Assembly: GCA_043228905.1 (NCBI GenBank)
Contig: JBHGNT010000013.1
Coordinates: 11,780,001-11,844,000, forward strand
Reading direction: 5' to 3'
DNA: 64,000 nucleotides
Origin: Azolla caroliniana
Lineage: Eukaryota > Polypodiophyta
Shown: one piece after another, positions 27,201 through 35,652 of the stretch
How positions within the stretch are numbered: the stretch's first letter is position 1
Layout: every line of letters begins with the position of its first letter
Notes under the pieces: model-generated
What the model was told of the DNA's origin: nothing
Database searches by the model: none
What the model saw: only the letters and a program-made list of their open reading frames with translations
Made by a program: the position numbers and the translations under genes

Positions 27201-28537
27201 CCTAGGAAAGTTCACACTTGGCCTTAATGGGTTGTCTCAATCCCTAGGATTAAAAGTAATTCTCCATTCTTTACACTCTCGGTTAACCCTCACAAGTTAT
27301 CCTCGTGTGAAGAATACTACGGTACAACTTACCACAAGATATTATATGGTCATGCCCATAACATACATCTATCCCATGTGTTGCACAGTGTGATAGGACA
27401 ATTGTGGACCTCTTCACATCAATTAGAGATCGAGATAATCAAATATGCATGCACACCTTTGGAAGAAAGAATTTTCCGATTGTGTAATCAAGGAGTGGAA
27501 TCTAAAGACCGCTATGTTTGCCATTGTACTGATTTCATGAAGTAAGAGAGAGATACCATCTCCTTTTTAACCAAGGCTTTGACCCACTACACAAGGTACT
27601 CGAATATGAGGACCAAATCCAATGGGGTTGTTCTTGCTAGAACTCAAGAGAAGAAGTTGAAGGACAACAATAAAACCACATAAGTCCATCGACAAAGACC
27701 AATCACGAATTTCTTTAGCCCCATTACTCCTACTCATGCTACAAGTCAATAAAGGGCTATACAAGTGAGTTTCTGACAAGGACATGGAAACAGGTCACAA
27801 TAGATAAGGCAATAGCAATTTTTCATGCATGTAAGCCCCTTGCCTCATGAACCACAACATCACCACCCTTGTCATAAAGGCCATTATCTCCCGGCATTGC
27901 AGGCACTCCCCTCCTCCGGATATACCTCCAAAATTCCTGATTGACCTATGCTAGAGATCTTTGGAAGACAAAATTTATAATCTATCTGATTTAAAAAATT
28001 TACATGCATTGAAAAAGAGATTCTTTAGTTGCTTCTGTTTTTATTACTTTTCTACTTAATTTAATTTAGTTTCATTTGTGGTTCTCAGAGATGAGACAAG
28101 ATTTTAAGATGTAATCTCTTGTTTAGTCTTATAGGCCATTTGGTCTCTTAAAAGATATTGATAATTGTTTATTTCTTTTTTCTTCAAATAAATTCCCAAA
28201 AAACTTCTATTGAAATAATTCTGGCATAAAAAGACTTTTCCAAGCAGGGTATTGTTAGAAAAAATGCTGATCTCTGAAAATTACACCGCATGAAGGATTG
28301 ATTCTTCAAATGATTCAATCTTAAGGATGTTTCTTGTTTGCACTTGGTATGATCTTGCTCATTGGGTAAACATAACTGTTTGTACTGACTTCTTCCTTGG
28401 AGGATAGTTCTTTCAGGCATTGTACACAATCTTTTCTGAAAGAAAACAAACTGTATGAAAAAGGAGGAGAGAGAGAGAACTTACAATTTGTTAGCTTTCT
28501 TAAGGAGCTGTTCAGCATCGTCAAGCTTCGCGGCCAT
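12297..28537 (-). CDS. GSNAP: Gamma-soluble NSF attachment protein (gamma-SNAP), nine exons over 16 kb
   Basis: Exons (minus) are 28537-28485, 19784-19717, 19648-19564, 19323-19165, 19063-18926, 13580-13502, 13421-13342, 13240-13108 and 12374-12297 (TAA). All introns are GT-AG and the joined frame gives 290 residues, the usual length for plant gamma-SNAP. Diagnostic segments are TKLSFFKWSTDW, PWQAAKNLEAAGALAKDL, YIECGMPQPSADALAKGAR and RWGLAADK, with a Glu/Asp-rich C-terminus ending EDDLT. The fold is a stack of TPR-like helical hairpins. Family knowledge: SNAP proteins bind assembled SNARE complexes and recruit the ATPase NSF to disassemble them on endomembranes. The start MAAKLDDAEQ is chosen because it fits family length; an upstream in-frame ATG exists at 28687. 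Intron 1 (28484-19785, 8.7 kb) carries the Gyp-1/Cop-1 nest and intron 5 (18925-13581, 5.3 kb) carries copia debris, yet all splice sites are preserved. Confidence 0.92.
14508..15290 (+). repeat. Diverged repeat, copy 1 of 2, in gamma-SNAP intron 5
   Basis: Shares many blocks with 18098-18715, including GTAATTCCAG, ATAGGATATAAAGAGAA, GGACTAGTTA-like and AGCTCCAAGTATCAGAGCT. Copy 1 also contains an internal duplication of about 115 bp (CTAGCTTC and TATCAGAG each occur twice). The end resembles an LTR followed by an initiator-Met primer site (TATCAGAGC), so it may be a decayed copia-type LTR. Confidence 0.55.
15291..16647. other. Unassigned repeat-like sequence in gamma-SNAP intron 5
   Basis: GC-richer than the surrounding intron and bounded by repeat copy 1 and the Cop-0 LTR. 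It may be internal sequence of an old retroelement, but I could not identify any gag or pol motif with confidence. Confidence 0.35.
17472..17485 (+). other. Primer-binding site of Cop-0
   Basis: ACTGGTATCAAAGC directly after the LTR terminal CA. It matches the 3' end complement of plant initiator tRNA-Met except for one base. Confidence 0.7.
17563..18092 (+). pseudogene. Truncated copia gag
   Basis: Starts MASSSSNVKNLFEIRRF and has the copia Gag pattern: a target-binding N-terminus (FEGTGFDLWKERRQ), AWRILNKKAVIYIKMAVSD, then SASEKWAKLKATYE. The frame breaks after about 110 codons. A shifted frame continues with LLDSWETLVVSL (the conserved LPxSWE region) and stops at the truncation. It is not functional. 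Confidence 0.75.
18098..18715 (+). repeat. Diverged repeat, copy 2 of 2, in gamma-SNAP intron 5
   Basis: Counterpart of 14508-15290, in the same orientation with many substitutions and small gaps. It also ends in CAAGTATCAGAGCTATTA. The two copies bracket Cop-0 and the unassigned stretch, as LTRs of one old element would, but both are followed by primer-site-like sequence, which does not fit a simple 5'/3' LTR pair. Confidence 0.5.
20208..20650 (-). repeat. Gyp-1 3' LTR
   Basis: Matches 26912-27363 and the solo LTR at 7473-7913. Begins TGTTAAAGC on the plus strand. The expected terminal CATAACA has drifted to CGTAATA. A TATA-like CATATTTATAGCC lies near 20461-20475. Confidence 0.85.
20651..20664 (-). 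other. Gyp-1 polypurine tract
   Basis: AGAGAGGGAGAGTA on the minus strand directly abuts the 3' LTR, the expected position for plus-strand DNA priming. Confidence 0.65.
20665..21251 (-). pseudogene. Gyp-1 integrase C-terminal and chromodomain remnant
   Basis: Minus-strand frames read PPFCGPFTVLKRIG (the GPY/F motif of integrase), HPVFHVSHLKE, and then a chromodomain-like segment, RILNVKTKHLRSKIIREF followed by DATWE. This pattern is characteristic of plant chromoviruses, whose chromodomain guides insertion into heterochromatin. Stops interrupt the frame. Confidence 0.8.
21252..21309. repeat. Cop-1 58-bp terminal inverted repeat, left arm
   Basis: Starts TGTTAGGAATCGACCGG and ends CAGAAACCAA. 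It is the reverse complement of 26079-26136 at 55 of 58 positions by eye. It is also the end of the left LTR. Confidence 0.85.
21252..21557 (-). repeat. Cop-1 3' LTR (internally deleted)
   Basis: Matches both ends of 25541-26075 but jumps from AGAAACCAA straight to a CTCACGATTACAGAGG block, losing about 230 bp. It is followed by a CTCCCCCTT tract, a polypurine tract on the minus strand. Confidence 0.8.
21727..25511 (-). pseudogene. Cop-1 gag-pol, broken
   Basis: Order on the minus strand: Gag (25500-24700, with SWETLVVTL); zinc knuckle CFYCGKPRHFQKNC; protease site reading VVNSGASFH, where the catalytic Asp of DSG is replaced by Asn; integrase core with VHTDV, FIDDYSW and DNGKEY (24098-23658); reverse transcriptase with DVNTTFLHGDLKEEIYM (about 22800) and YVDDMLIVG (about 22540); RNase H with GYTDSD and STTEAEY (to 21727). 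Several stops and frame changes separate these blocks, so the element could not move by itself. Confidence 0.88.
25526..25537 (-). other. Cop-1 primer-binding site
   Basis: TGGTATCAGAGC on the minus strand, three bases after the 5' LTR. It perfectly matches the complement of the plant initiator tRNA-Met 3' end. Confidence 0.85.
25541..26075 (-). repeat. Cop-1 5' LTR
   Basis: TGTTGGGAATCG to TTTCCCAACA. Its 3' side (minus strand) is next to a perfect initiator tRNA-Met primer site. Confidence 0.85.
26079..26136. repeat. Cop-1 58-bp terminal inverted repeat, right arm
   Basis: Runs from TTGGTTTCTGCACACG to CGATTCCTAACA and directly abuts the ATATC target duplication. It lies three bases outside the complete LTR that ends at 26075, so it is an extra inverted LTR-end copy. 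Confidence 0.85.
26142..26900 (-). pseudogene. Gyp-1 integrase zinc finger and catalytic core remnant
   Basis: Minus-strand frames read a PLAGYLGIHRT-like histidine block, then VTKCHQC (the HHCC zinc finger), then MDFIVSFPRTQKGHDAIWVV and DRLTKMARF with SDRDPKF, the gypsy integrase core. Stops interrupt it. The sequence begins right next to the primer site, so everything upstream in pol has been lost. Confidence 0.8.
26912..27363 (-). repeat. Gyp-1 5' LTR
   Basis: TGTTAGAGC to CATAACA, with 5-bp inverted ends. It carries the same TATA-like CATATTTATAGCC block (near 27175) as the other two copies. Confidence 0.85.
27369..28484. other. Remaining sequence of gamma-SNAP intron 1
   Basis: AT-rich intron DNA between Gyp-1 and exon 1. 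I saw no transposon motif or RNA gene. Confidence 0.5.
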
Positions 28538-28740
28538 CTCTGTTGACGCCTGTGCAGGAAAGAAGGAAGGAACGATCGATCGATGAAAGATGGAAGATGT
28601 ATAGGGAAATAGGAATGAAATCGTTTCTTTATTTCCCCAAATGCCCTTGTCTGCCCCTAGAGAGACTAACGCGTCGGGATCGTGCAAACCCGAAGATAAA
28701 TAACACTATTTATTGAGAGAGAGAGAGAGAGAGAGCCTAT

Positions 28741-28930
28741 ATGGATGTAGCTCAATTGGTAAGGTGCCCAATGGAGACCAGGTGGTTATGGGTTCAACAC
28801 CTACATTCCATAGTGGCATCTAATGACTTGAGAGATATGTATGAAGTATATAAATTGGGTATCAAACCCAATATATAGTGCTTGTAGTGTTAACAAATTA
28901 CCACTAGGGTAAGCTAATTATGATAAAAGA
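28741..28930 (+). mobile_element. tRNA-derived SINE-like sequence
   Basis: The head resembles a tRNA: GGATGTAGCTCAATTGG at 28743 carries an A box (TAGCTCAATTGG), and GGTTCAACACC at 28791-28801 fits the B-box consensus. The first seven bases can nearly pair with CTACATTCC after the B box. An unrelated AT-rich body follows. Similar flanks (ATCGTGCAAACCC near 28679 and ATCGTACAAACCC near 28944) bracket it, suggesting duplication of the surrounding sequence. It could instead be a tRNA pseudogene. Confidence 0.5.
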
Positions 28931-29880
28931 GAGAGAGTCAAAATCGTACAAACCCAGAGATAAATACACCATATACTCAAAGAGAGTATTCAAGGAATAA
29001 GGATGCTTGCTCACTATCATAAGAAAACACTAATGTAAACTATCCTATGAGACAATCATAATATATATGTGGGTGAATTCAAGTTATCCATTGTGAAACA
29101 AAAACAAAAGCTTTAGGTTTTCTAATTATCCTTGATAATGAACTTTGTTATGAAGTGTTGGGGATCTAACATGTGTCCTGCCCATTTACGATAAATATTT
29201 GGGGGGTGTAATTGTAGAGACTTTCATTTTTCCTGTCGTTACTTTCAAAGTATGTTTAGCAAGCGTGTTAAGAAAAAATAAGCTAGATGTTATAGCTCAC
29301 TCGGTGTTGGGGATATAATTCAATTTGTGACTTAGAGTTATAAATGTGAAAGACAATTTAACATGGAATATGATCAATAATGGTTAGATCTTTAGAACAA
29401 CATTGCTCCTTGATATGTGGTTATTAAGGATTGGGAATGTTATCAAAAGGACAAGCAAATTTTCAACCTTTTAACATAGCTCAAGTAATGCTCCGTTGTG
29501 GCTCACTTCACCAATGTTGAAGGCTACCTGTAGCATTTCCCACAAAAGACAAATTATGTATCACAAATGTTTTGAAGCACGCCACCATAGAGGTGTAAAT
29601 TTTCCGTTTAGAGGCAATGGTGAAACATACGCTGCAAATTCACATATCGGCTTGGGCGACCCTTGTATACCCAAATTCATTGATTGAGAACAAAAGAGAA
29701 AATGTTTCACACAACAATCAAACTCAAATGCCGAGAAAACAAATTTTATTATTTTTCCCTAGATCAAAGATGAAGATATGAAATGCCATGACAAGAGTTA
29801 GGAATTAGCAACGATTCATTTTGGCTTAACCAGGTTGGCTTGGATGGGCCAACCAAACCAGTTCAGGAGTTTTCAAACCT
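28931..29880. other. Intergenic, no gene seen
   Basis: AT-rich sequence upstream of gamma-SNAP and left of the tRNA-Pro array. No supported feature. Confidence 0.45.
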
Positions 29881-29892
29881 GAAATATCCAAT

Positions 29893-30068
29893 CACTAACC
29901 GGCCACTAGACCATAACTATGTTCAAATTGGTAAAGTAGTCACCTATTGAGAAGTGAACTCAAAGACCTCTCGTTAAGATTACTAACAGGCCACTAGACC
30001 ATAACTATGTTCAAATTGGTAAAGTAGTCACCTATTGAGAAGTGAACTCAAAGACCTCCTCTCATTAA
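29893..30068. repeat. 88-bp tandem duplication at the array edge
   Basis: Two copies, period 88 bp, sharing GGCCACTAGACCATAACTA and GTCACCTATTGAGAAGTG. The GCCACTAGACCA piece is the reverse complement of the tRNA-Pro D-arm region, so this is decayed array sequence. Confidence 0.8.
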
Positions 30069-30202
30069 GATTAACAAAGTGGGGCATTCCAAAAATTGAA
30101 CTTGGGATCTCTCACACCTGAAGCAAGAATCATGCCACTAGACCAAATTCCCTTTTCATTATTTGTCGTATTTCAAAGACCTCTCATTGATTTTAGCAGA
30201 GT

Positions 30203-30274
30203 GGGGCATTCCGAGAATTGAACTCGGGACCTCTTGCACCCGAAGCAAGAATCATGCCACTAGACCAAATGCCC
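30203..30274 (-). tRNA. tRNA-Pro(CGG)-like gene, foldable
   Basis: 72 bp on the minus strand. The acceptor GGGCATT pairs with AATGCCC. The anticodon stem CTTGC/GCAAG encloses loop TTCGGGT (anticodon CGG). The T stem CCGAG/CTCGG encloses TTCAATT. The internal promoter B box fits GWTCRANNC. No run of four T is seen directly downstream, so Pol III termination is doubtful. Confidence 0.65.
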
Positions 30275-30587
30275 TTTTCATTGTTGTTTGATAATCTAAT
30301 GCACTAAATTCGAAGATCTCTCGTAGATTTTAGGGGCATTCCGAGAATTGAACTTTGGACCTCTCGCACCCAACCGGGATTCATGACACTAGACCAAATG
30401 CTCTTGGTCAAATTCATATTTTGACAATTGAACTAAAAAACCTTCCATCAAGGTTAGTAAAGTGGGAACATTTTGAGAATTGAACCATGACCTCTCCCAC
30501 CCAAAGTGAAAATCTTGCAACAAAACCAATTGCCCTATTCGCATTTTGACAATTGAACTCGAGCTTCCTTCACTAGTTTTAGTTTAA

Positions 30588-30658
30588 GGGCATTCCGAGA
30601 ATTGAACTCGGGGCCTCTTGCGCCCAAAGCAAGAATCATGCCACTAGACCAAATGCCC
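30588..30658 (-). tRNA. tRNA-Pro(TGG)-like gene, foldable
   Basis: The acceptor GGGCATT/AATGCCC is complete. The anticodon stem CTTGC/GCAAG encloses TTTGGGC (anticodon TGG), and the T arm is intact. The discriminator base is T on the minus strand instead of C. No T4 terminator follows closely. Confidence 0.6.
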
Positions 30659-31564
30659 TTGAAAAAATTATGACTATGCTATTTCAAAAATTATGCCACT
30701 AGTCACATTTTGACAACTGAACTCAAAGACCAAGATTTGGTCTAGTTCCATGATTCTTGCTTTCGGTCCAGTTCTCAGAATATCCCTCACTTACTAGCCT
30801 CGACAAGAGGTCTTTGAGTTCAATTCTCGAAATGCCCTTGAACTAAAACTGTCAAAGAAAGTTAAAGTTCAATCATAAAAATGTGAATAGGGCATTTGGT
30901 CTCATGGCATGATTCTCACTTTTGATGCGAGAGGTCCTGAGTTCAATTCTCAAAATGCTCCCACTTTATTAACTTTGACAAAAGGCCTTTGAATTCAATG
31001 AACAATCACAAGGGAATTTGGTCTAGTGACATGAATCTCGCTTTGGATGCAAGACATCCCGAGTTCAATTCTCGGAATGCCCCCATTTTACTAACCTCGA
31101 CAAAAGGTCATTGAGTTCAATTCTTGGAATGCCCCCAAGCTCAAGGTGAAGGAATCTCGAGTTTAATTGTCAAAATGTGACTAGTTTATGATTTCGAGTT
31201 CCAATGTTAGCAAGGGCATTTGGTCTACTTGCATGATTCTCACTTTAGGTGCGAGAGGTCCCAAGTGCAAATCTCATAATGTCCCCACTTTACTAGCCTT
31301 GACAAAAGGTCATTGATTTCAGTTATCAAAATGTGACTAGTGGCATGGCATCATTTTGAAATAACATGGTTACAGTTGTGACAAGTCCATTTGGTCTAGA
31401 GGCATGATCTCTCGCTTTGGGTGCAAGAAGTCCCGAGTTCAATTATCGGAATGCCCCCAATTTACTAACATCTACGAGAGGTCTTTGAGTTCAATTCTCA
31501 GAATTTGACAGTTTGAACCAATTTAGGTTTGGGATGGGTGGTAGATCCCTATTTATAAGTAATA

Positions 31565-31745
31565 GAGAACTCTCTAGAATATTCTAGGTTATCCTAGAAT
31601 GTAGAGTAATCTAGAAGATCTCTAGAGTATTCTAGAAGGTTCTAGTGGTATAGAACACTCTAGAATATTCTAGGTCATTCTAGAATGTAGAGTAATATAG
31701 AATATTCCTATGATATTAGATTTCATATTCTAGAGACTATACATA
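31565..31745. repeat. CTAGAA/TTCTAG palindromic low-complexity block
   Basis: More than a dozen partly overlapping CTAGAA, TTCTAG and CTAGAATATTCTAG motifs within about 180 bp, interrupting the tRNA-Pro array. Strong local self-complementarity is expected. Confidence 0.8.
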
Positions 31746-31916
31746 TAAGAATATTAATACAATGGTTAAGGATTTGACATGTGTACAACAAGGTCGTGGG
31801 TTCAAATCCTTTCGAGTTCAAATCCTTTCGAGTCATAATGTGAGTGTCATGATCCTTTCGAATGCCCTTGAGCTAATACCATTGAAAGGTCGAGTTCACT
31901 TCTCAAAATATGACTA

Positions 31917-31988
31917 GGGCATTTGGTCTAGTGGCATGATTCTTGCTTTGGGTGTGAGAGGTCCCGAGTTCAATTCTCAAAATGCCCC
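31917..31988 (+). tRNA. tRNA-Pro(TGG)-like, near-intact
   Basis: The acceptor arm is complete and the anticodon loop is TTTGGGT. The anticodon stem relies on G-T pairs, and the T stem has mismatches (CCGAG against CTCAA). Probably a pseudogene. Confidence 0.45.
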
Positions 31989-32421
31989 AAGTTTACTAAC
32001 ATCGACAAGAGGTCTTTGAGTTCAATTCTCGGAATGCCCCAAGTTTACTAACATTGACAAGAGGTCTTTGAGTTCAATTCTCAGAATGCCCTTGAGCTAA
32101 AACCATTGAAAGGTTGAGTTCACTTCTCAACCTACGACTAGGGCATTTGGTCTAGTGGCATGATTCTCGGTTTGGGTACGAGAGGTCTCAATTTCAATTC
32201 TTGGAATGCCCCTAGTTTACTAAACTCGAGAAGAGGTCTTTCAGTTCAATTCTTGGAATGGCCCCAAGTTGAAACCTTAAAGGAAGATAAAGTTCAAAAA
32301 TGTGACCAGTGGCATGATTCTCGCTTTGGGTGCGAGAGGTCCCGAGTTCAATTCTAGGAACGCCTCCACTTTACTAACCATGTCAAAAGGTCTTTGAGTT
32401 TAAGTTCAGTTGTCAAAATAT

Positions 32422-32843
32422 TGTTGTAGGTTTTAGGGTTAATGATAATGATGATTGGTGATGGAGATGGTATGTTTGATGAGGATGATGAGCGTTATGG
32501 GATTGATGGTGAGAGAGATGACGTGCATCAAGAAGCATTGCGGCGGGGTGGGGGGTGGTGCCTAGAATGGCTCCACCCCCCTCCCAAGGGGGTTCAACGT
32601 AAGGGGAGATAGAAGAGAGATGACAAGAGAGAGATTGAGAGAGAAAGGGTTATTCTCTATTCATTCATTCCCCATAAGGGGTTAAATAGGTACAATGGGG
32701 TAGATCCACAAGGGTGCAAGCCCCCTTGGCATTCACACCTAGTCACTCACTCACACCTCTTTGTATCTACCACACTCACACATCACATCTTTCACCCTCA
32801 CTTATCACACTTATCAATCACCCGTACATCTCGTATGGTAACA
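32422..32843 (+). repeat. Non-autonomous element, left LTR
   Basis: TGTTGTAGG to GGTAACA. Long identical stretches are shared with 34229-34314 and 43126-43508, such as the block near 32565 with CTCCACCCCCCTCCCAAGGG. Confidence 0.85.
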
Positions 32844-32941
32844 CAATATGGCATGCCCGTGGGAGAGTGCCTTGCACGTCGATCCCACATGCCTTGATCA
32901 TAATCTTTCTTCGATCGGAATTTCCATCGGTCCTCTCAACG

Positions 32942-33158
32942 ATCGACTCCCTCGATCAGAGCGCTTGACTCGAACATCTTTGTCGGTCAGCGAATCTTCA
33001 TCGACACGAACATTCTCGTTCTGTCGTTCACGAACTTCGGTAACATTAACAATCGACTCCCTCGATCGGAGCGCTTGATTCAAACATCTCCGTCGGTCAG
33101 TGAATCTTCATCGACACGAACATTCCCGTTCTATCGGTTCACGAACTTCGGTAACATC
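32942..33158. repeat. 110-bp tandem duplication inside the non-autonomous element
   Basis: ATCGACTCCCTCGATC recurs at 32942 and 33052, followed in both copies by GAGCGCTTGA and TCGACACGAACATTC. Function unknown. Confidence 0.8.
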
Positions 33159-34228
33159 ATTTGGGTCATAAAAAAGACGTTGTGTGTATGTGTGTTCTTC
33201 CTTTAATTTTGTGTGAGTTGTCGTGGTCGATCACGTCCATTTCTTTAGGTGGATGAGTTTTTTAATTTTAGATATTGTAGCCTCAAATTTTCTAAACAAA
33301 TGACAATGCCCTTAGGTTTTGAAAATTGTATTATGTACCCTCATGTTTTTTTAAAATTCTCAATTGCCCCTATCTTTCTTTTATTCTCTTTTTCTATTTC
33401 CTGTTTAATTCTTAGTCTTGTTCGTTCTTGCTCCTTGTCCATTTGTATGTATCTTTCTATCTCCTCCTCTTTTTGTCTCGTCTTCTAACTTCCTTTTCTT
33501 CCTCTTCTGTCTTTGTCTTCTTCTTCTTCAACGTCTCTTTCTCTTCTTTTGTTTTGGTGGTAGCTTTGGGTCATCTTTCTGTTTCCTCCTCTATGTGTCC
33601 ATATTTTCCTGTTTGTGTGAGTTTCTGCTTCTCCATCTCCGGTGTCCTGTTTCACGATCCCTACTCCTCCTTCCTTGTTTTGTTTCATTTCCTTCTATTG
33701 CCACCACCGCTTCCATTGTACGACACCATTTGCTATCTGTCTCTTGGTTCATCCATGTCTTGTCGTTGTTGGTCGTTGTTGTCACTGTCTTTGTCGGCCC
33801 TGTCCGGCCGGTCTCTAGTCATTAGCTGTTCAGCCACCGCTCCGGCTGTTGGTTGTCTGGCCGTCACCGTTCGGCCACTCTAACGACTGTCTAGCTATTC
33901 CGGCCATTGTCCGGCCATTCCGACCTCTCTCCATCTTCGACACTTGTGATGAAGACATTGTCAATCTTCAATTTCTCACTCACTTGTACATATTGTCAAT
34001 TCCCACATCATTGCCATCATTTGCTGCTTTTCTTGCATACTTCAGCAGCGAATAGTCATCGCGCCATTGTTCTTTCTTACATTTCCACCAGTTCTCGCAC
34101 ATTGTCGATTCGATTTCGCGCTCTCTCGCACATACTTCTATTGCCTATCATTCTGTGACTTCCTCTCGCATAACATATTGTCGCGGATCATTCGTCGACT
34201 CCATTTCCAAAGGGGGGTCGCCAAATAG

Positions 34229-34314
34229 TGTTGTAGGTTTTAGGGTTAGGGTTAATGATAATCATAATGATGATTGGTGATGAAGATGGTATGTTTGATG
34301 AGGATGATGAGCGT
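34229..34314 (+). repeat. Non-autonomous element, right LTR, part 1
   Basis: Matches the first 80 or so bases of LTR1, then stops where Gyp-2 begins. The Gyp-2 target duplication AGCGT is 34310-34314. Confidence 0.85.
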
Positions 34315-34737
34315 TGTCGTGATGTGGCGTGCTCGAGGGTGGGAAAAACTAGCGAAAGGGGGGGTCAAAATGTGCATGTGCAATGTGTGTGCACACAAAG
34401 GCGATTAATTGTGCATATGCAAAATAAAAAGGAAAAGAAAGGGTGGAAAGAGGGTATAGGAGCTCGTGCAAAAAGTAAGAGAGAGGAGAGATAAAAGGTA
34501 GAGGGAAGACAGACTATTAATTTATAGAGATAGAATTATATATTGTAAAAGAGAGAGTTAGTGGGCTAGTGGATAGTCACATTGACTATTACTTAAAGGT
34601 GCACGGTTTGAATTTAGTCTTACATTATAATGTCATTTAAGGAATTTTATTCCTTTTTCATTGAAGACAAATTTGGCGACCCCCCCTTTTCTTTTTTTCC
34701 TATAAAAGGAGGTCGAGGGGGGCTCATTCGGGAGGAC
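34315..34737 (+). repeat. Gyp-2 5' LTR, direct part
   Basis: TGTCGTGATGTGGCG onward, matching 41357-about 41790, including TATAAAAGG at 34701. It ends after GGGAGGACG, where sequence switches to the inverted copy. Confidence 0.85.
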
Positions 34738-35613
34738 GTTTTATGAGGAGGAGAGGTGCATGGGCAAGCCCAAACGGTCCCCTCGTCACAAGACGGGCGA
34801 ACGTACAAGAAAGACACGAATAAAGAAAGAAGGAGAGAAAGAAACACAAACGATATTGACCAAAGAGTTAAATACGTGTTCGATTCTAACGCAAGAGGAC
34901 CCTTTATAAAATAGGGTTTTGTTTACAATAGCAACTTATAGTTAACCATAAGCTCAATCAAAACATAAATATTAAATGCCCTTAGAGACAAGGCAAAACC
35001 GAACACGACGAAGATGAACACACAAGCACCACCAAAATGCTAATCCCAACGAACCACGACCACCCGAACGGCGAGCACACGGGCTCGCAACGACAAACAA
35101 GGCGGAGCAACGTCAAACCAACGAAGCTTAGGCTCACGAGCACTTCGAGTGCCGACGCGAATAAGACGAGCACGTGGCGATGGGGGGATGAAGGGGTATA
35201 TGAGATGAAGAAAAGTGGTGAATAAGGAGATGAAGAGCTTCGAAGGAAATTTGGCGATAGTCTCCTCCTCCCAAAACCTCCTCCCGAATGAGCTCCCCTC
35301 GACCTCCTTTTATAGGAAAAAAAGAAAAGGGGGGGTCGCCAAATTTGTCTTCAATGAAACAGGAATAAAATTCCTTAAATCACGCTACAATGTAAGACTA
35401 GATTTGAACCATGCACCTCTAGGTAACAATTAATGTGACTATCCACTAGCCCACTAACTCTCTCTTTTACAATTATAAAATTCTATCTCTATAAATTAAT
35501 AGTTTGTCTCCCCTCTACCTTTTATCTCTCCTCTCTCTTACTTTTTGCACGAGCTCCTATACCCTCTTTCCACCCTTTCTTTTCCTTTTTATTTTGCATA
35601 TGCACAATTAATT
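34738..35613 (-). repeat. Gyp-2 inverted LTR segment
   Basis: Reverse complement of about 41447-42310 of the 3' LTR: GAGGTGCATGGGCAAGCC near 34753 mirrors the region near 42285, and TATGCACAATTAAT near 35600 mirrors ATTAATTGTGCATA near 41447. An inverted TATAAAAGG is at 35306-35314, facing the direct one at 34701. Confidence 0.85.
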
Positions 35614-35652
35614 AGTGAACCCGATGTGAAAGGGCGGCAAGGGAGAACCAAG

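Larger units (their letters stand above)
20208..27363 (-). mobile_element. Gyp-1: internally deleted Ty3/gypsy chromovirus, nested host of Cop-1
   Basis: On the minus strand the 5' LTR is 26912-27363 (452 bp) and the 3' LTR is 20208-20650 (443 bp). Both ends are flanked by TACAT (20203-20207 and 27364-27368), a 5-bp target duplication. Next to the 5' LTR is a primer-site-like TTGGTATCATGGC. Next to the 3' LTR is a purine tract. Internal coding retains only integrase and the chromodomain tail; gag, protease, reverse transcriptase and RNase H are deleted. It is split by Cop-1 at 21252-26136. It lies in intron 1 of gamma-SNAP in the same orientation as the gene. Confidence 0.88.
30081..32421. 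repeat. tRNA-Pro-derived array, left part
   Basis: At least eleven units derived from tRNA-Pro. Four lie on the minus strand (near 30082-30152, 30203-30274, 30333-30403, 30588-30658). Seven lie on the plus strand (near 30890-30961, 31012-31083, 31214-31286, 31385-31457, 31917-31988, 32141-32212, 32299-32369). Orientation flips near 30.69 kb. Spacers contain extra T-arm halves (GAGTTCAATTCTCGGAATGC-like), so B-box sequences outnumber A boxes. Most units have broken stems. Confidence 0.85.

Noticed and set aside
33418-33883. Overlapping frames of 135-151 codons in the non-autonomous element
   Set aside because: Ser/Phe/Leu-rich translations of a pyrimidine tract in several frames at once, with no domain.
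35545-35652. Upstream extension of the Gyp-2 gag frame
   Set aside because: It lies largely in inverted LTR sequence; the matching antisense frame also occurs in the 3' LTR.
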